A program made the position numbers and the translations under genes. The notes below the pieces were generated by a model. That model did no database searches. It had not been told where the DNA came from and was given only the letters and a program-made list of their open reading frames with translations. 64,000 nt of DNA, taken from NCBI GenBank assembly GCA_963970005.1, contig CAXAMN010005402.1, positions 171,624 through 235,623 on the forward strand, written 5' to 3'. Source of the DNA: Durusdinium trenchii (taxonomy: Eukaryota > Sar > Dinophyceae > Suessiales > Symbiodiniaceae). How positions within the stretch are numbered: position 1 is the stretch's first letter; the number at the start of each line of letters is the position of its first letter. Of the stretch, positions 1 to 11,205 are shown piece by piece.

Positions 1-737
1 CCACAAATATACCTAATTATACACGTACACTTCCAATCACTTAAACTGTTGCAGTTGCTGTTGGCCTACTCGACTGGGCAACAGCAACAATCCTTGCCGC
101 TGAAGCGGCAACCGCCTGCATCGCGGATGCTTCTTTTGGTCTGAGGTCCGACACATCGGCCGTGACAGTCGCGACGTTGAGGCTCTCTTCCATGCCATAT
201 CTTGGCATTAGGTCAGGAGTAGTCTGCCTGCAAGCGGCATGTCTGACAAACAAACTCCGCCATAGTTCCTTTCATCTGAAGAGGTCAGAACCTGCTTCTG
301 CCCCACCTGATCCAAGTTTCATCCACCCCTGGCACTGGATCAACCAATTCCTCAGATCTGATCTTTCGCGGAGCGCAAGTCTGGAGATCTGGGATGGTCA
401 CAAGGCCCACCGTGAAAGCATGGCACATGGCTCGGTTAAAGAAACACTGTTGTGGCAACTCGCTTGCTGCGGATGGTGGAGTGTAAAAACCAGTTTAAGG
501 ATTTTAAGGACACAAAGAAAAGTAAGAACAAACAAAAAGGCGTCAACAAACAAACAAAAAAACAAACAAACAATAAAAAAGGAGTTGGCAATTGAAAACA
601 GAAAGTGATCGAAAGGAACATGAATCTGTGGCGTGGAGTGGCAACATAAGAAGGACATGAAGAAGAAAAGGAGGAACAAACTTAACAAGCAAACACAAAC
701 AGTTAGAGTAGAAGTGAACAATTGCAGTAGAAGGAGT

Positions 738-822
738 GGCGGCAGCAGCAGGAGGAGGTGGTAGTGGTAGTGGTAGTGGTCGCGGTGGTGGTGGTGGTAG
801 TAGTAGTAGTAGTAGCAGCAGC
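738..822. repeat. Trinucleotide microsatellite (GGT/AGT/AGC)
   Basis: Imperfect trinucleotide run that grades from GGC/AGC units through GGT and AGT to AGC. It is read directly from the sequence, and no coding use is evident. Confidence 0.85.
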
Positions 823-1046
823 AAAAACCAGTTCAGGTTTGCCGTGATTACCTCGGTGACCATGGCCATCTGAGCTTCCATCCGCTTTGAAGGTGAAAGT
901 GAGGAAGAGAAAGTAGAGGATAGTGAGGATATGGTGGCCAATACTTCAAGAACCCTAAAGTTTACGCTTCTTACTCTGTTCCAACATGACACTTGCGGTC
1001 TACAGCGGATCAGGTTGACACGTCCATTTTGCCTGGCAGGTGCAGC

Positions 1047-1115
1047 GCGGTCAGATTTCCACACCAGTTTAGATTTATAATACTTAAAAGGCTTCAGGTG
1101 TGGAAATCTGACCGC
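1047..1115. repeat. Perfect 19-bp inverted repeat (hairpin)
   Basis: GCGGTCAGATTTCCACACC at 1047-1065 is repeated exactly in reverse complement at 1097-1115, with a 31-bp spacer. RNA from either strand would fold into a 19-bp stem. No run of T follows, and it lies outside any recognised gene. Confidence 0.85.
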
Positions 1116-2533
1116 AACTTATATAGGTGTCGACATGTTGCACGTAGGATTCTAAGGGGAAAGGGTTTGTCCCGTTTTAGAAGTCAAGAAGCGTAACTTT
1201 CGGCACCCCAGTGTATTACCATGCCACCACATGAATTCTGATCATGAGAGTCAGTTGCCTGACATGCCGTTTAACTAGAGTGATCACAGCGGTCGCAGCG
1301 ATGATAAGGAGCGAAAAGGAGTTACTGAGGATCCAGGACGCCATGAAACTTGTCACGCTCATCAAAAAGTGAACGTGATACTTGACCACGTTCATCCACG
1401 TCCGTTTGCACGTACGGCCACGTCCGTTCACACATTCGTACATGCCCATATGTGCCCGTTTTTAAACATAAATGTTTACGTATCGCTTGACTTTAGCTAA
1501 CTAATAATAGCAACAACAGTAGTAGCAGCAGCATCAGTAGTTAGTAGTAGTAGCACTTAGTAGAAGTAGGATATAGTAGTGGCGCGTTCTGGCTGCGTCT
1601 AGAAACCGGATCATTTGACACCAGGATCACTGTGAGATATCAATGTAGAACGTTTCGGACCGTTCGTTAAGCAAGTGGGTCTATCATCATCGAGCAGGTC
1701 ATCCAGTCATCTACCGGTTTGGTGCCGCCTTAGCGCAAGTGGGAGCGAGGTGTCTTGCAGCAAGATAGAAGCATTGAACGCCCTATCATCCACCTTGTTG
1801 GCGTTGTCACAGCCGGCTTTGCAAGGATAAATTTCTGCTGTTTCTGGCTCCTGGCACCATGCAGTGCAGCATCATGTCCTTCTTTCTTGACCCAAATCTG
1901 TTGTTTTTGATCACTATCACGACTATCACTGTTGGTCTTTTCATTCATTCTGCTTGTTTCCTTTTTGATACTTCCACCTGCAGCGGGTTTGGACATTGGT
2001 GTGTTTCCACACTCGTGTGACAGTGAGCTGCAGAAGGTAAAGCACACCCGAGCGACACCAGTGAGGTAAAGCACACCGAGGCACGACCAATTTGGGCTTC
2101 CGGGGCAGCTTGGTGGCCGCCAGATCCACCACCTGCGGACCAAAAACGTTCGGAAACTGATGGAGAAAACAAAAAATCATCAAACATGCCTAGACTATAC
2201 CCTAGACCATCTATTGGGGCATTGGGGGTGTCTTGGCTGGAGATCCGCAAGTGGTGTAGGGTAGTCCAAATTGGTGACCCTTTGGAACCATCCTAGCAAG
2301 CTTCAGCTTTGCTGAAACCTCTTTGGCTTACCGGGCCAGCTTACCACATTTGAGATTTGAGACTTGGCGTATCTGCAAATCAATATCAACCCAACTGCAA
2401 ATCTGACAGGCTGATCTACGTAGGAGCAAACGGGGCCCATGTGCCTTTTCGATCCTTTCCGAACAATTTTGGTGCGAATCAATTTTTCGTTGTTCGCTTT
2501 ACCCTCCTGCAGCGTTTGCATAGTAATTGCTAC

Positions 2534-2652
2534 GCAGCTGCCATTGCGCCACGGCCAGCGCCAGCGCCTGTTGAGAGGATTCAACCATCTCCACTGACTT
2601 GGGCACAGGAACATCGCCTTCGAAATAGAATGACCTTTGCATCTCCAGAATC
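2534..2652 (-). CDS. Candidate exon of an unidentified minus-strand gene
   Basis: An open 119-bp block on the minus strand is bounded by a possible AG acceptor (just right of 2652) and a GT donor (just left of 2534). It reads as an ordinary soluble peptide, including FEGDVPVPKSVEMVES and a following AQWQL. A second open block beginning ATG GCG GAT GAC near 2850 could be an upstream exon, but the phases do not join cleanly. I do not recognise the protein. Support is only coding-like composition plus splice signals, so this is weak. Confidence 0.2.
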
Positions 2653-4103
2653 CTGCGCGTATGGCCCGTGTATGTCCCATGTCCCATGTGGTCTACCAGG
2701 TCCAACGAACACACATGATTGATCTGCCTTGCCGTGACGCTGATGCACTGCGAAAGACTGTGGTCAACCACCCCTGGACACTGATGCTCCTTCCAAAGGC
2801 TTCCTGAATGCAATGGTCAAGGGCCGAATGATTGTCATCCGCCATCCTGGGTGGGCAAGGGCTGCGTAAGGTCCACCGATGGTGCGGGTATGGTTACTAG
2901 AAGTACATCTATCCGAAGTTGACAAAGTTTTGTCACTTACTTCTTGTCGAGATAAACTAAAGCGCACTCTACCATGCATAATTCCACATAAGACTAGCTT
3001 GAACTTATATAATAATAAGAGGGCAATGTCCGGCACAAAACCGATGGGCAACAGTTTTAACAACTGTAACTGAGTGATTAGCATGTATATGTATATTAAA
3101 AGACTGTGATGGACTGTGTCTTACGTGGTGAAGAGGTGTGATGATCTGTTGGGTAAAAGTGGATGACATGATGATGTCTGATGCTCTGCGGTTTCAAAAT
3201 TTACGCTCACCTATGATGCTTTCAGGATCTGTAAAGTATAGCTCCGTGAATTGTAATGTTGTGGTGTGTTAAAAAAGAACAGTGCAGTGTGGTGGTGTCT
3301 TGTGATGCTATGATATGGCTTCTGATGCTCTCTTTTAGTTGCCGAAACTCTTCCGTACGATTATGTGCTTCTCGATGTTTCTTAGAACTCTGGAATTGTC
3401 AATTATTTAATAAAGGTTGACCCTTCTCCATTTGCTCTTGTATAGTGGGGGACCTATTCCCAAAAGAGGTTCAAAATGGTTAAAGGTTATCCACTGACTG
3501 GGATTGGGTAGATTTGACTAGCACCCTCCTCCTTTCGAAACGGTTCAATATTCCGCACCGTGACCATGTGTTTCGAGTTCTCGGATTCCGTCCCCCAAAG
3601 AAAGTCCTATGCAAGCCACCTATCGAACACGTAGAGCTTCCCAAACTACCTTGTTGCCCAACGTTACTCGGATATGTCTTTCAACGTGTCAAATCATTGC
3701 TAAGGCGCTGCTGAATCCGCTGCTTTTCCAAATCCATCGCATCCAAAAGATCCTCCATCACGACGAAGGCACCTTTAGGCAATGCCTAAATTCCATGGGG
3801 GCCGCTGTGATAGGCTGGACATGGACCCTGATCAATGCATTTCAATGCTGACTTACTTGAAGACAGTGTGCCACGCATCAACAACAGGCCATGCTTCTCT
3901 TTTCAACACATCCCAGTCCTCCCGCCTTCAAATCCCACACTTGCCAGTGTCGCACGATATGGCTTCGATAGGATGGACCCAAGGGCAACTGGCTTTCTAG
4001 CAGTTGTAAGTCCAAACAACCATGTTCCGGCTTGTGTCAGCTCCAAAAAACAAATTGGGAAAGGTTCGGAACAAGTAACGAGTGGCGAGTGCAGGCAGGA
4101 AAA
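2653..4103. other. Non-coding stretch
   Basis: No supported gene. A short plus-strand frame near 2814-2870 reads MVKGRMIVIRHPGWARAA and vaguely recalls the segment after motif A of a Copia reverse transcriptase, but nothing around it supports that. Confidence 0.4.
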
Positions 4104-4307
4104 CCTTCAAGATACAAGCGGGGCTGAATTCTTGAGGCCCCCACCCGGCCCCACCCGCTTCCCCAACTATATTAGATCTTTCTTCCTTGTCCTTGTTGTT
4201 TCCAATATATAGCGATGGCCTCCAACCTCGAAGCGATGGCCTCTAACCCAGAAGCGGTGGCCTCCAACTTTCAAGAGACAATCGGGGCTGAATTCTTGAG
4301 GCCACCA
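4104..4307. repeat. Duplicated 40-bp unit flanking a 21-bp tandem repeat
   Basis: A block of about 40 bp ending in CGGGGCTGAATTCTTGAGGCC occurs at 4104-4143 and again at 4268-4307 (spacing 164 bp, four mismatches). Between the copies, from about 4212 to 4275, lie three tandem units of about 21 bp built on GCGATGGCCTCCAACC. Two related units recur near 7760-7800, so the short unit is dispersed. Confidence 0.75.
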
Positions 4308-7300
4308 CCCATGTTTACAATGCTTGGTGAGGCCGTGCCCTAGTCCTCAAGGTTGCAGCGCATTGCCAAAAGAAGAAGGTGAACAAAGCTTTTACCACTC
4401 CTGGCTCGTTTAATCCAATGACTAAGCCAAATGCAGCGTCAAAAGATTGGTTGACCGACCAAGTCACAGAACTTGCAAAAAACAAAACCCTTTCGATAAA
4501 GAGCCGTGAATCATGCATCAATACATGATTGATGGATATTCTGATATGCCATGATAACTGCCATGATATGCCCCATCTTGGTGCCGCCATCTAAACCCGC
4601 CATTTCCCAGCCAAAGGAAACCAAAGCTTGGTGGAGTTTCAATTCTTCTCGACCACGAGCCACCAGGGCAAACTGCGCTGGATGTGCTTTACACAAAGTA
4701 GTTATCTCGATTGTTATGTTTTTCCTTTTTAGGGAGGGACATTGGCTTGTTGTTGCAAGTTGGCTAGGAAAAAAAACATGTTGGCCAGCTACAATGACAA
4801 TTAAACCTCTAGAAATCCATGTAACATATTCATATATCAATTAAACATATGTTCCCCTCAGGAGGCACAATTCTCGCACAATTTGATCTCCGAAATATTC
4901 CGAAATTAAGGACTTCCATCATTTAGCTCTGACATGCTCTGACATTGCTTTGCCAGTCAATTCAAACAATTGTCTTCAAACAACGGTAAACAAAGGGACA
5001 AAAAAGGAGCTTGGAACATCTTGGAGCTATGCTTTCCTTGACTCATGATGCAAGTCACCATGCCACCCTTCTCCAAATCGATTGCCCTATATAGTTTGGA
5101 AACTAGTATGGAAGATTTAGCCGAAGTAGCCGTTGGACGTTTTAGGACAAAAGGATGCAAGTGGGTTCTGCGCAGTCTTTCAACACCAAAGTCCGCACTT
5201 TCTGGCACTGTCTGGGCAGCACATCTGAGTCACCATTCAGGAAAGGGATGTTCAGCCCCAATCCAAACACACCATCCAACATACCAGAAAGGGTCTGCAC
5301 ATGGTCAGTGGGACTGCACGATAGAAAAATTTGCCCAGCCGGGCAACATGCTGCAGCGCTTCCTTTCAGTGCTCTCTGGCTGATTTTGAAGGTGCCATAT
5401 CCAAACAGTAGGCCTGGAAAGGTTTGTTTTTTTAAAAATCCACTCACCGTTGACCTTGACTAGGCATGGGGAAACACAAATATCCTTTGATATCTACTTG
5501 TGCCAACGCCAGTAAGAAACGCCCACAGCATACCAAGTGGTGCCAAATATGGTCTGGAACACTGGACGTTTGGATACCTTCCACGGGAAAGGGCCGGCCC
5601 TAGCATCATGTGGACATATGTGGACCTTATGTTTCTGCATGCAAGGTAGAACGGGGCTCTTGTCCTTCCAACGCCTTTTCATGCCTTTGCATGACTGATC
5701 TGTGGCTGTCAGGGGCTCATCCCAACCTGAAGTCACTTTGTGGTGAGGCACCGGCACTGAATGTTTTTGATAGACTGTTTGATAGTGTTTGAAGGCCAAA
5801 TTTGTTGCATATGAAAGGGTGTTGGTGACTCACCAGGCCCACAACAGCCCTGGCCAACTTCAAGAAGTTTGGACAATCATTGATTGGGATTTGCAAAAAA
5901 TATATGGCAGCACGGCTGACACTTAAGAGGAACAGCTGTCGTAGCAAGCAAGGTGCATTGCAAGAAGTAGTGCGCAGTGGAGCGTGGTCGAAACTTAATA
6001 AACGCCCTAGCATTCAAGAGCAGCAAAGCAACCAAAGCAAAAAACAAACGACCCGAGTTAAAAGCAAAAAAGCGAAAAAAACACGACAAACACCAAAGGC
6101 AAAACACAACAAAAGCAAAAACACGGAAAAGGCAAAAAGGCAGCGAAAGCACCAAAAGGAGCAAACAAATAAAGAATGGAAAGAAAGAAACGCAAAAGCA
6201 CCAAAAGGAGCAACAGCTACAATGCTGCAAAAGCAGAAAAGCAGCAAAAAACGAAACGCAACAAAAACAACACCCACCCTTTGTCTGCATGTTCAAGCCT
6301 ATCAGTAAAACAATGCGTTAAAACCCTAAGCTTCATTCACAGGTTCGCCCGAGAATCCACGGCATGTGGCTGGCCTCTACTCGCCTCTGACCACAAATTT
6401 TCTAAGAGCCAAGTGGCACCTATCTTGACAAACATCGTGGTCTGTAGCTTCTTTTGGAGACGGATGCATTGTTGTAGCTCTAAGTCGCTAGGCCCTTCGT
6501 CTTGTCGTGGTCAAGTGCGGGGCAACTGCGTTCAGGTGCGAAGAGTTGTGATCCTTTCTGCCCAGGCCTTTCCCTCCGGCAAAGGAGAGTATTTATACCA
6601 TTCGGACCTCGGTAGGCCCAACTGACTTAGCTTCTTTTCTCGAAAGCTGTTGCCTGAAGTGTCTATATAATCTTGTGTTTTTTCAGCTCTTCCTGCCTGA
6701 TGGTCGGAAGCGTTTCCTCCCACTGATTGGGAGAGAAAGGCATGGGGACGTGCAGAAAAATCTCTCTGAATACGAAGATGAAGGAGGAGATGACCAGTGA
6801 GCCTCAGAGCGGTGACGCAGCCCGGCCTGCAGCGCCTGAGATAGCAGGGCCAGGGCGAACGTCTCCAATCGCATGGCGAGACCTACCCACTTTCACCTTG
6901 AGCAATCACCCCCGGTGTGATTCACCTGTTCAACTTCATTTCAATCTTCACGCGGCCACACTGCCAAAATATTACAAAATAAGTACTGCTTTTCTCGCGC
7001 GAACTTGTGGTGTAGGACTCAACCACTGCAAGAAACATGTGGAGAATGCATTGTTTTTGAGTTGCGCGGACTGAAAGTAATCGCATTCTCCGATTCTCCG
7101 ACTTGCAAACACAAACAAATTTAGAACCGTCTGGAAAGTAAGTTTTAGTTGCCGGTAGAGATGGCCTACAAACTGCTAGAACCACACTTTTATCCTCAAT
7201 TTGCAGCCATATCTCCCTTACTTGCTTTGAAGGAACCTGCAGCATGCACATCTCGGGCTCCATTGGATCTCTTGGCCGAATGGCCCATGAAGACCAGCTA

Positions 7301-8403
7301 TTCTCGTTTGAGAATGTGCCGCGGCCCGTCACGAAATTATTCGACAGCATGGCAGTAGCCAGATCACAGCATGGTTTTTCTCTGTCAATTTCTCGTGCCC
7401 CTCGCCCCTCACTTGCTAAGACTGAGAGCTGCAATGGGTCCCTGCAAAACTCTGCAGAACCGAGCTTGTGCGATGATCTCTGAACCACCACCAGCGAGCA
7501 AACATCCATAAGTCATGACAGTCACAAAGGCTCTCAGCTGCTTGCTTTGTTTACGGTCCCTTCGTTTGACAACAGCATGTCAAAAACTTACAAAGGGACA
7601 CTAGATGACACTAGGATAATATAGGTGTAGATCCTGTGCACCATGACACCCGCATTTTTCCTTATCAGCCCATTGTGGCTGGCGACTCAGCTCAGGGTTC
7701 AGGAGTTGTCTTGGGGAGAACTCAGTTATGTAGGGACCCTTCAACTCCAGCTAATAGTTGCAATGGCCTCCACGCTAGTAGCGATGGCCTCCACCCTATG
7801 TAAAAATACGTGTCTAGGAGGTCGGTGCAAATATGTGCATATAATTCCCTTCCAGTGTGAAGTTCCAAACAGAACCAAGAACCCACTGACCCCATCTTTA
7901 AAACGCCCTGCTCATGGAGCAAATAAGGCAGACGGGGACAGGGGAGCAAGCTATGAGATCTGCTCAGTTTGAGCGCCTGTGCTGTATCCACATGGCTTAG
8001 CAGCCAGCGCCGTGCCCCAAAGAACTGGGAGGAGGCAACGTCATTTAAACACTGAGAGATCCATGTTGAATCCGTCTTTAGCATGTATGTGGATCTTGAG
8101 AACCTCTGACAAGGCACTACTCACGAGGTGCTGCCCTCTTGTGCATCCAAGTGTCTCACTTGCATTTCTAGAGTAGCTGTAGCTCTCCGTGCTCCATGTG
8201 CGTGCTCCCAAGCGTGCACTGACCCAAAAGCAGCGGACATGGTTCGGAGATGCCAGAAATCAACCATATATAATGTTAGTATATATACTAATATTACATA
8301 TAGGCTATATATATATATATTTCTGCGAGGTGGCGATGTGTTTCCACCTCTCCAGCTCCAGTGCCCCAGAACAAACCTATCCTGTCAAGTTTAGTTGGTA
8401 ATC
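4308..8403. other. Non-coding stretch with A-rich tract
   Basis: No gene is recognised. Positions 6000-6260 form a strongly A-rich, purine-biased tract built from AGCAAAA/GAAAA runs, and its open frames (lysine-rich on plus, phenylalanine-rich on minus) are composition artefacts. Two GCGATGGCCTCCA-type units lie at 7760-7800, and an AT microsatellite at about 8303-8322. An open minus-strand frame at 6922-7509 (195 aa) has no domain I recognise. Confidence 0.45.
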
Positions 8404-8408
8404 CAACC
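8404..8408. repeat. Copia-1 target-site duplication, left copy (CAACC)
   Basis: The five bases before the left LTR are CAACC and the five after the right LTR (15808-15812) are CAACG. Four of five match, as expected for the 5-bp duplication that Copia integrases make, followed by one mutation. Confidence 0.65.
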
Positions 8409-8612
8409 TGTGAATTGGGCAAGTATTCACACTGGTAGGGAGGTTGCAACCTGAACTTTTCCTCAGTCAGCCAGGTAAGGTCGTACCTGGACAAGTCGTA
8501 GCCTATGGCTAGACGCGCGCATCACGCGCCCAGCTTGAGAGGCGGCAAGATGCAAACAGATCAAACCTGATCAAAACAAGCAAACTGACCAACGCATGGA
8601 GTGCATTTCACA
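8409..8612 (-). repeat. Copia-1 3-prime LTR (internally deleted)
   Basis: This LTR runs TGTGAATTGG to GCATTTCACA (204 bp) and matches the LTR at 15515-15807 with about four substitutions, but lacks an 89-bp internal block present in the other copy. It begins TG, ends CA, and its outer edge holds the short palindrome TGTGAAT/ATTCACA. The element reads on the minus strand, so this is the downstream LTR. No clear polypurine tract is visible next to it at 8613-8640. Confidence 0.9.
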
Positions 8613-8756
8613 TTGGTGGTAAAAAGAGACGTAAAAAGCTTTCGAAGCTACTGCTCTCGTGGCAGTCTTTTCAAAAACAACCTCTATGGTGGAACCAGCT
8701 AGCTCTTTCTTCATGGGCTGGAGGCAGAAGCGCTGCCTTCAGGCATGCGGGGAAGT

Positions 8757-9399
8757 TCACCTCCGTGGTAGTCCCTCATGAGGAGGTTTGCTACATTGGT
8801 GCTGGGCACATCGTTGACTCATGTGAAAAGCTCGACCGTGAGGCGTGAACCAAACATCTTTTTCCAAGAAGGTGTCCATGCACGGGTTCAAGCGGTTTAC
8901 AATCACTGCATCTCTTTGGTACTTCTGAGATGCATTGATGCGATCCAAGCGCTCAGCTGTGGCCTTGACCTGCATGGTTGTAGGTCTCGATGAGCTGTCG
9001 ACGGTCTTCGCGGACCTCGTTGTAAGTAGCAATAAGCTTTGGAGGTGGTTGTGAGGTTGGAGTCGGTCTCGTTGTTCTCTTGCTCTTGCAGCATACCTGA
9101 TCGTGAAGGTGGCTCACGTGGTGGCAGCTGTCGTCCAGTACCCCCGGCATCAGGGACATCGTTTTCCAAGACAACCATTGCAGAAAAATTGCAAGTAGGG
9201 CCGTGAAGAAAACAACGCACAAAAACTCACTCTCGACGCTCAGGTTGGTGAAGGAGGTGTCATTGCTTGTGGAATTGGCCAGGGTTGTGGTGAATGTAGA
9301 AAAAGCAAACAAAGCTTGCATTGCCCTGCTTGGTCTCTTCAGGGCGAACATCTCTGTGTTCTTGCGCCTCCTTCTTTTTGGCTGCTTGAAAGGAATCAT
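8757..9399 (-). pseudogene. Copia-1 C-terminal tail: membrane segment plus Cys/His end
   Basis: Downstream of RNase H the coding signal continues but changes frame. One frame (8953-9399) holds a hydrophobic run including CVVFFTALLAIFLQWL that would span a membrane once. After further shifts, the extreme C-terminus at about 8760-8860 reads DVWFTPHGRAFHMSQRCA. Equivalent tails (membrane segment, then V-aromatic-x-T with Cys/His) follow RNase H in Copia-2 and Copia-3, which argues for a real domain. I cannot assign a function. It is positioned like an envelope-type or membrane-anchoring module, but no signal of entry function is visible. Confidence 0.5.
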
Positions 9400-10287
9400 C
9401 CGATGTGATCTTCAGCAGGTGGGTCCTCAGGCGGTCAGCTAGAAGCTGAGAGCTATCTGTCTTCGTCATGGAGTCGGCGTATTGAAGCTCCGAGGATACC
9501 CAACGCACAGCGGCATGGCATGCATTCAACTTGTCCTGACAAACAAGGGTTTCTATTGCTGTCCTCTTGTCGGTGCCGTGTGAGGCTTGGACTTCATCTT
9601 TCACCAGCAAACCGTAGAGAGCTTTTGCATCGATGATCATGGCTGGTGCTACTGGAAGGGTGGCAGTGCTTGGTGCATCCAGTGGCAAATTTGGAATCCA
9701 AATGAGCTTCCAAAACGTGGACACATACGGCAAGGCATCTGCGCATTCTCCGGCTGCTTGTGATTCAGCTGCGAGCGAAGATCTTGCTACGCGGGGCAGT
9801 TTCCATGATCGCCAATCAATCATGTTGTATTGTCCAGTTTGGCCACTCAACACGTCAGCGTTGGTCAAGAGGATCAGATATCCTCCTTGACTGCTCAAAT
9901 CGTTTCTTGAGGCAAAGGCAGCATCTGAGTATCCAAGGGCAACTTTCCGAGGATCTCCTCCCAGACGGGGGTACGTCAATCCCACATCTGCATTTGCTTT
10001 TGCTTGTCGGAGGAGCTTGTTGCCCTTGTCGATGGTGGAGGTGGTTGCGAAATTTCTCCAGCCAGTTGACTTGCACCACATTGCATGTATGGTGCTGTCT
10101 GAGTGCTTGGCCATTGAAGAGCTCCAAGGAGACCTCGCAACATGGTCAGCTCCTTTGGATTCAGTTTGGCCTCTGGCTGTTTCTTTCTTTCCTCAGGGAT
10201 GGTGATAGGCTTCAGGCGCGATGTAATGGCTTTGGTGCAGATAAGCTTTGTCATCTTGTACTTCAACTTTGCACCCACAGTATTCAA
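9260..10287 (-). pseudogene. Copia-1 RNase H domain and RT connection
   Basis: RNase H would degrade the RNA strand during reverse transcription. The main frame (9260-10114) shows GYSDAAFASRNDLSSQGGY (first Asp), SSLAAESQAAGE (Glu), PAMIIDAKALYG (Asp) and ELQYADSMTK (final Asp), which is the usual Copia layout of four acidic residues. The preceding frame (9976-10287) carries the RT-RNase H connection, with LRGLLGALQWPSTQTAP. One frameshift near 10000-10110 separates the two. The catalytic set itself looks complete. Confidence 0.8.
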
Positions 10288-11190
10288 CGCTTGCGCCTGG
10301 TTGAGCTTCTTCCCAAAGTCGGAAGGAAAAGGCCTTGTGTAATGGTTCCTTCACCATTTTGAAGGTTGGCGATTGAAGGTCGCCGCAGTGGATTCCAAAC
10401 AGTCCAACAAGTGAACCTTGGAGAGTTGGTTCAAATTGGCTGGGTGCGTTCATATCGTAGACCAAGAACAAACAGGCGTCCAATGCATGTTGCTATACTC
10501 CCTCAATGGTAGACATTCCAAAAACTTGTCTCTGAGCCCTCTTTGTTCTTCCACTTCTCAAAACGACGGTCGTTTCCATCGTAGGACTCTCGGTGCTTGC
10601 TCAAATGGTCCAATGGAATCGGGCAATCGTCAGCTTCTGGTGTGAACTTGCTGTTCCGCGGCATGTAGTGGTATCAGACCAGATGATTGCCTTCAAGTTT
10701 CCATTCGTCTTGTACGGATCCCAAAACCAGGTGACCGGTTTCGTCGGTGGTCCATCCAAGTGGCAAGTGACTCGTATTCAAAATGTCACTTCAACTTCTT
10801 GGAGGAGAGCTTCGTCGACTGACGTGTCTTTTCAGAGGTCGTTCACCATATGGTGCCTCAACATGTCTTGTGAGGTTGGTGGTGGGTTTTGGATCCAGTG
10901 CTGGCTTGTAAAACAATGTTTCTTGTCTGTCGTATCGGCTTCGTCGAGCTTGAAAACTCTCTGGATGGGCTGGGGCCACAAATGGGTTGGACGTGTCAGG
11001 ACTGTGGTACGGGTTCTCTCCGGCGGACCAGCTCCCGCTCTTTGGCGCCCGGCAGAGGAGCCGTCTTCCACCTGGTCCTGATGAGATTCCAAATTGGGTG
11101 TGGCTGCCTCATCCAGATGGGGTTGTGATGCATGAGGTGGTGGTTGTACTTCATGAGGTGGTTCTTGTGGTATATGTGGTTGAGTGGGTG
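10193..11190 (-). pseudogene. Copia-1 reverse transcriptase, degraded
   Basis: Position between integrase and RNase H plus residual motifs identify the Copia reverse transcriptase. The block LVGLFGIHCGDLQSP (near 10375-10410) occupies the place of the catalytic V-D-D motif, where GIHVDD would be expected. Here the first aspartate of the pair is glycine. Upstream sequence (10490-11190) is spread over several frames with stops, so motif A cannot be read with confidence. This copy should be catalytically dead. Confidence 0.65.
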
Positions 11191-11205
11191 GTGCAAGTGT
11201 TGGGA

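Larger units (their letters stand above)
1..2533. other. Non-coding stretch, no gene resolved
   Basis: I see no open frame here with a recognisable domain. The stretch holds a GGT/AGT/AGC trinucleotide run (738-822), a smaller AGT/AGC run near 1505-1556 and a perfect inverted repeat (1047-1115), listed separately. Short frames on both strands look like chance frames or introns. Confidence 0.5.

Noticed and set aside
398..1064. Long hydrophobic minus-strand frames near 0.4-1.1 kb
   Set aside because: They arise from A-rich and trinucleotide repeats (poly-Phe/Leu and poly-Leu/Pro). They are composition artefacts.
2814..2870. Plus-strand peptide resembling a Copia reverse transcriptase segment
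   Set aside because: There is only one short segment, no neighbouring motif and no element borders.
5877..6321. Lys-rich plus-strand and Phe-rich minus-strand frames
   Set aside because: They come from the A-rich tract at 6000-6260 and have no domain or start context.
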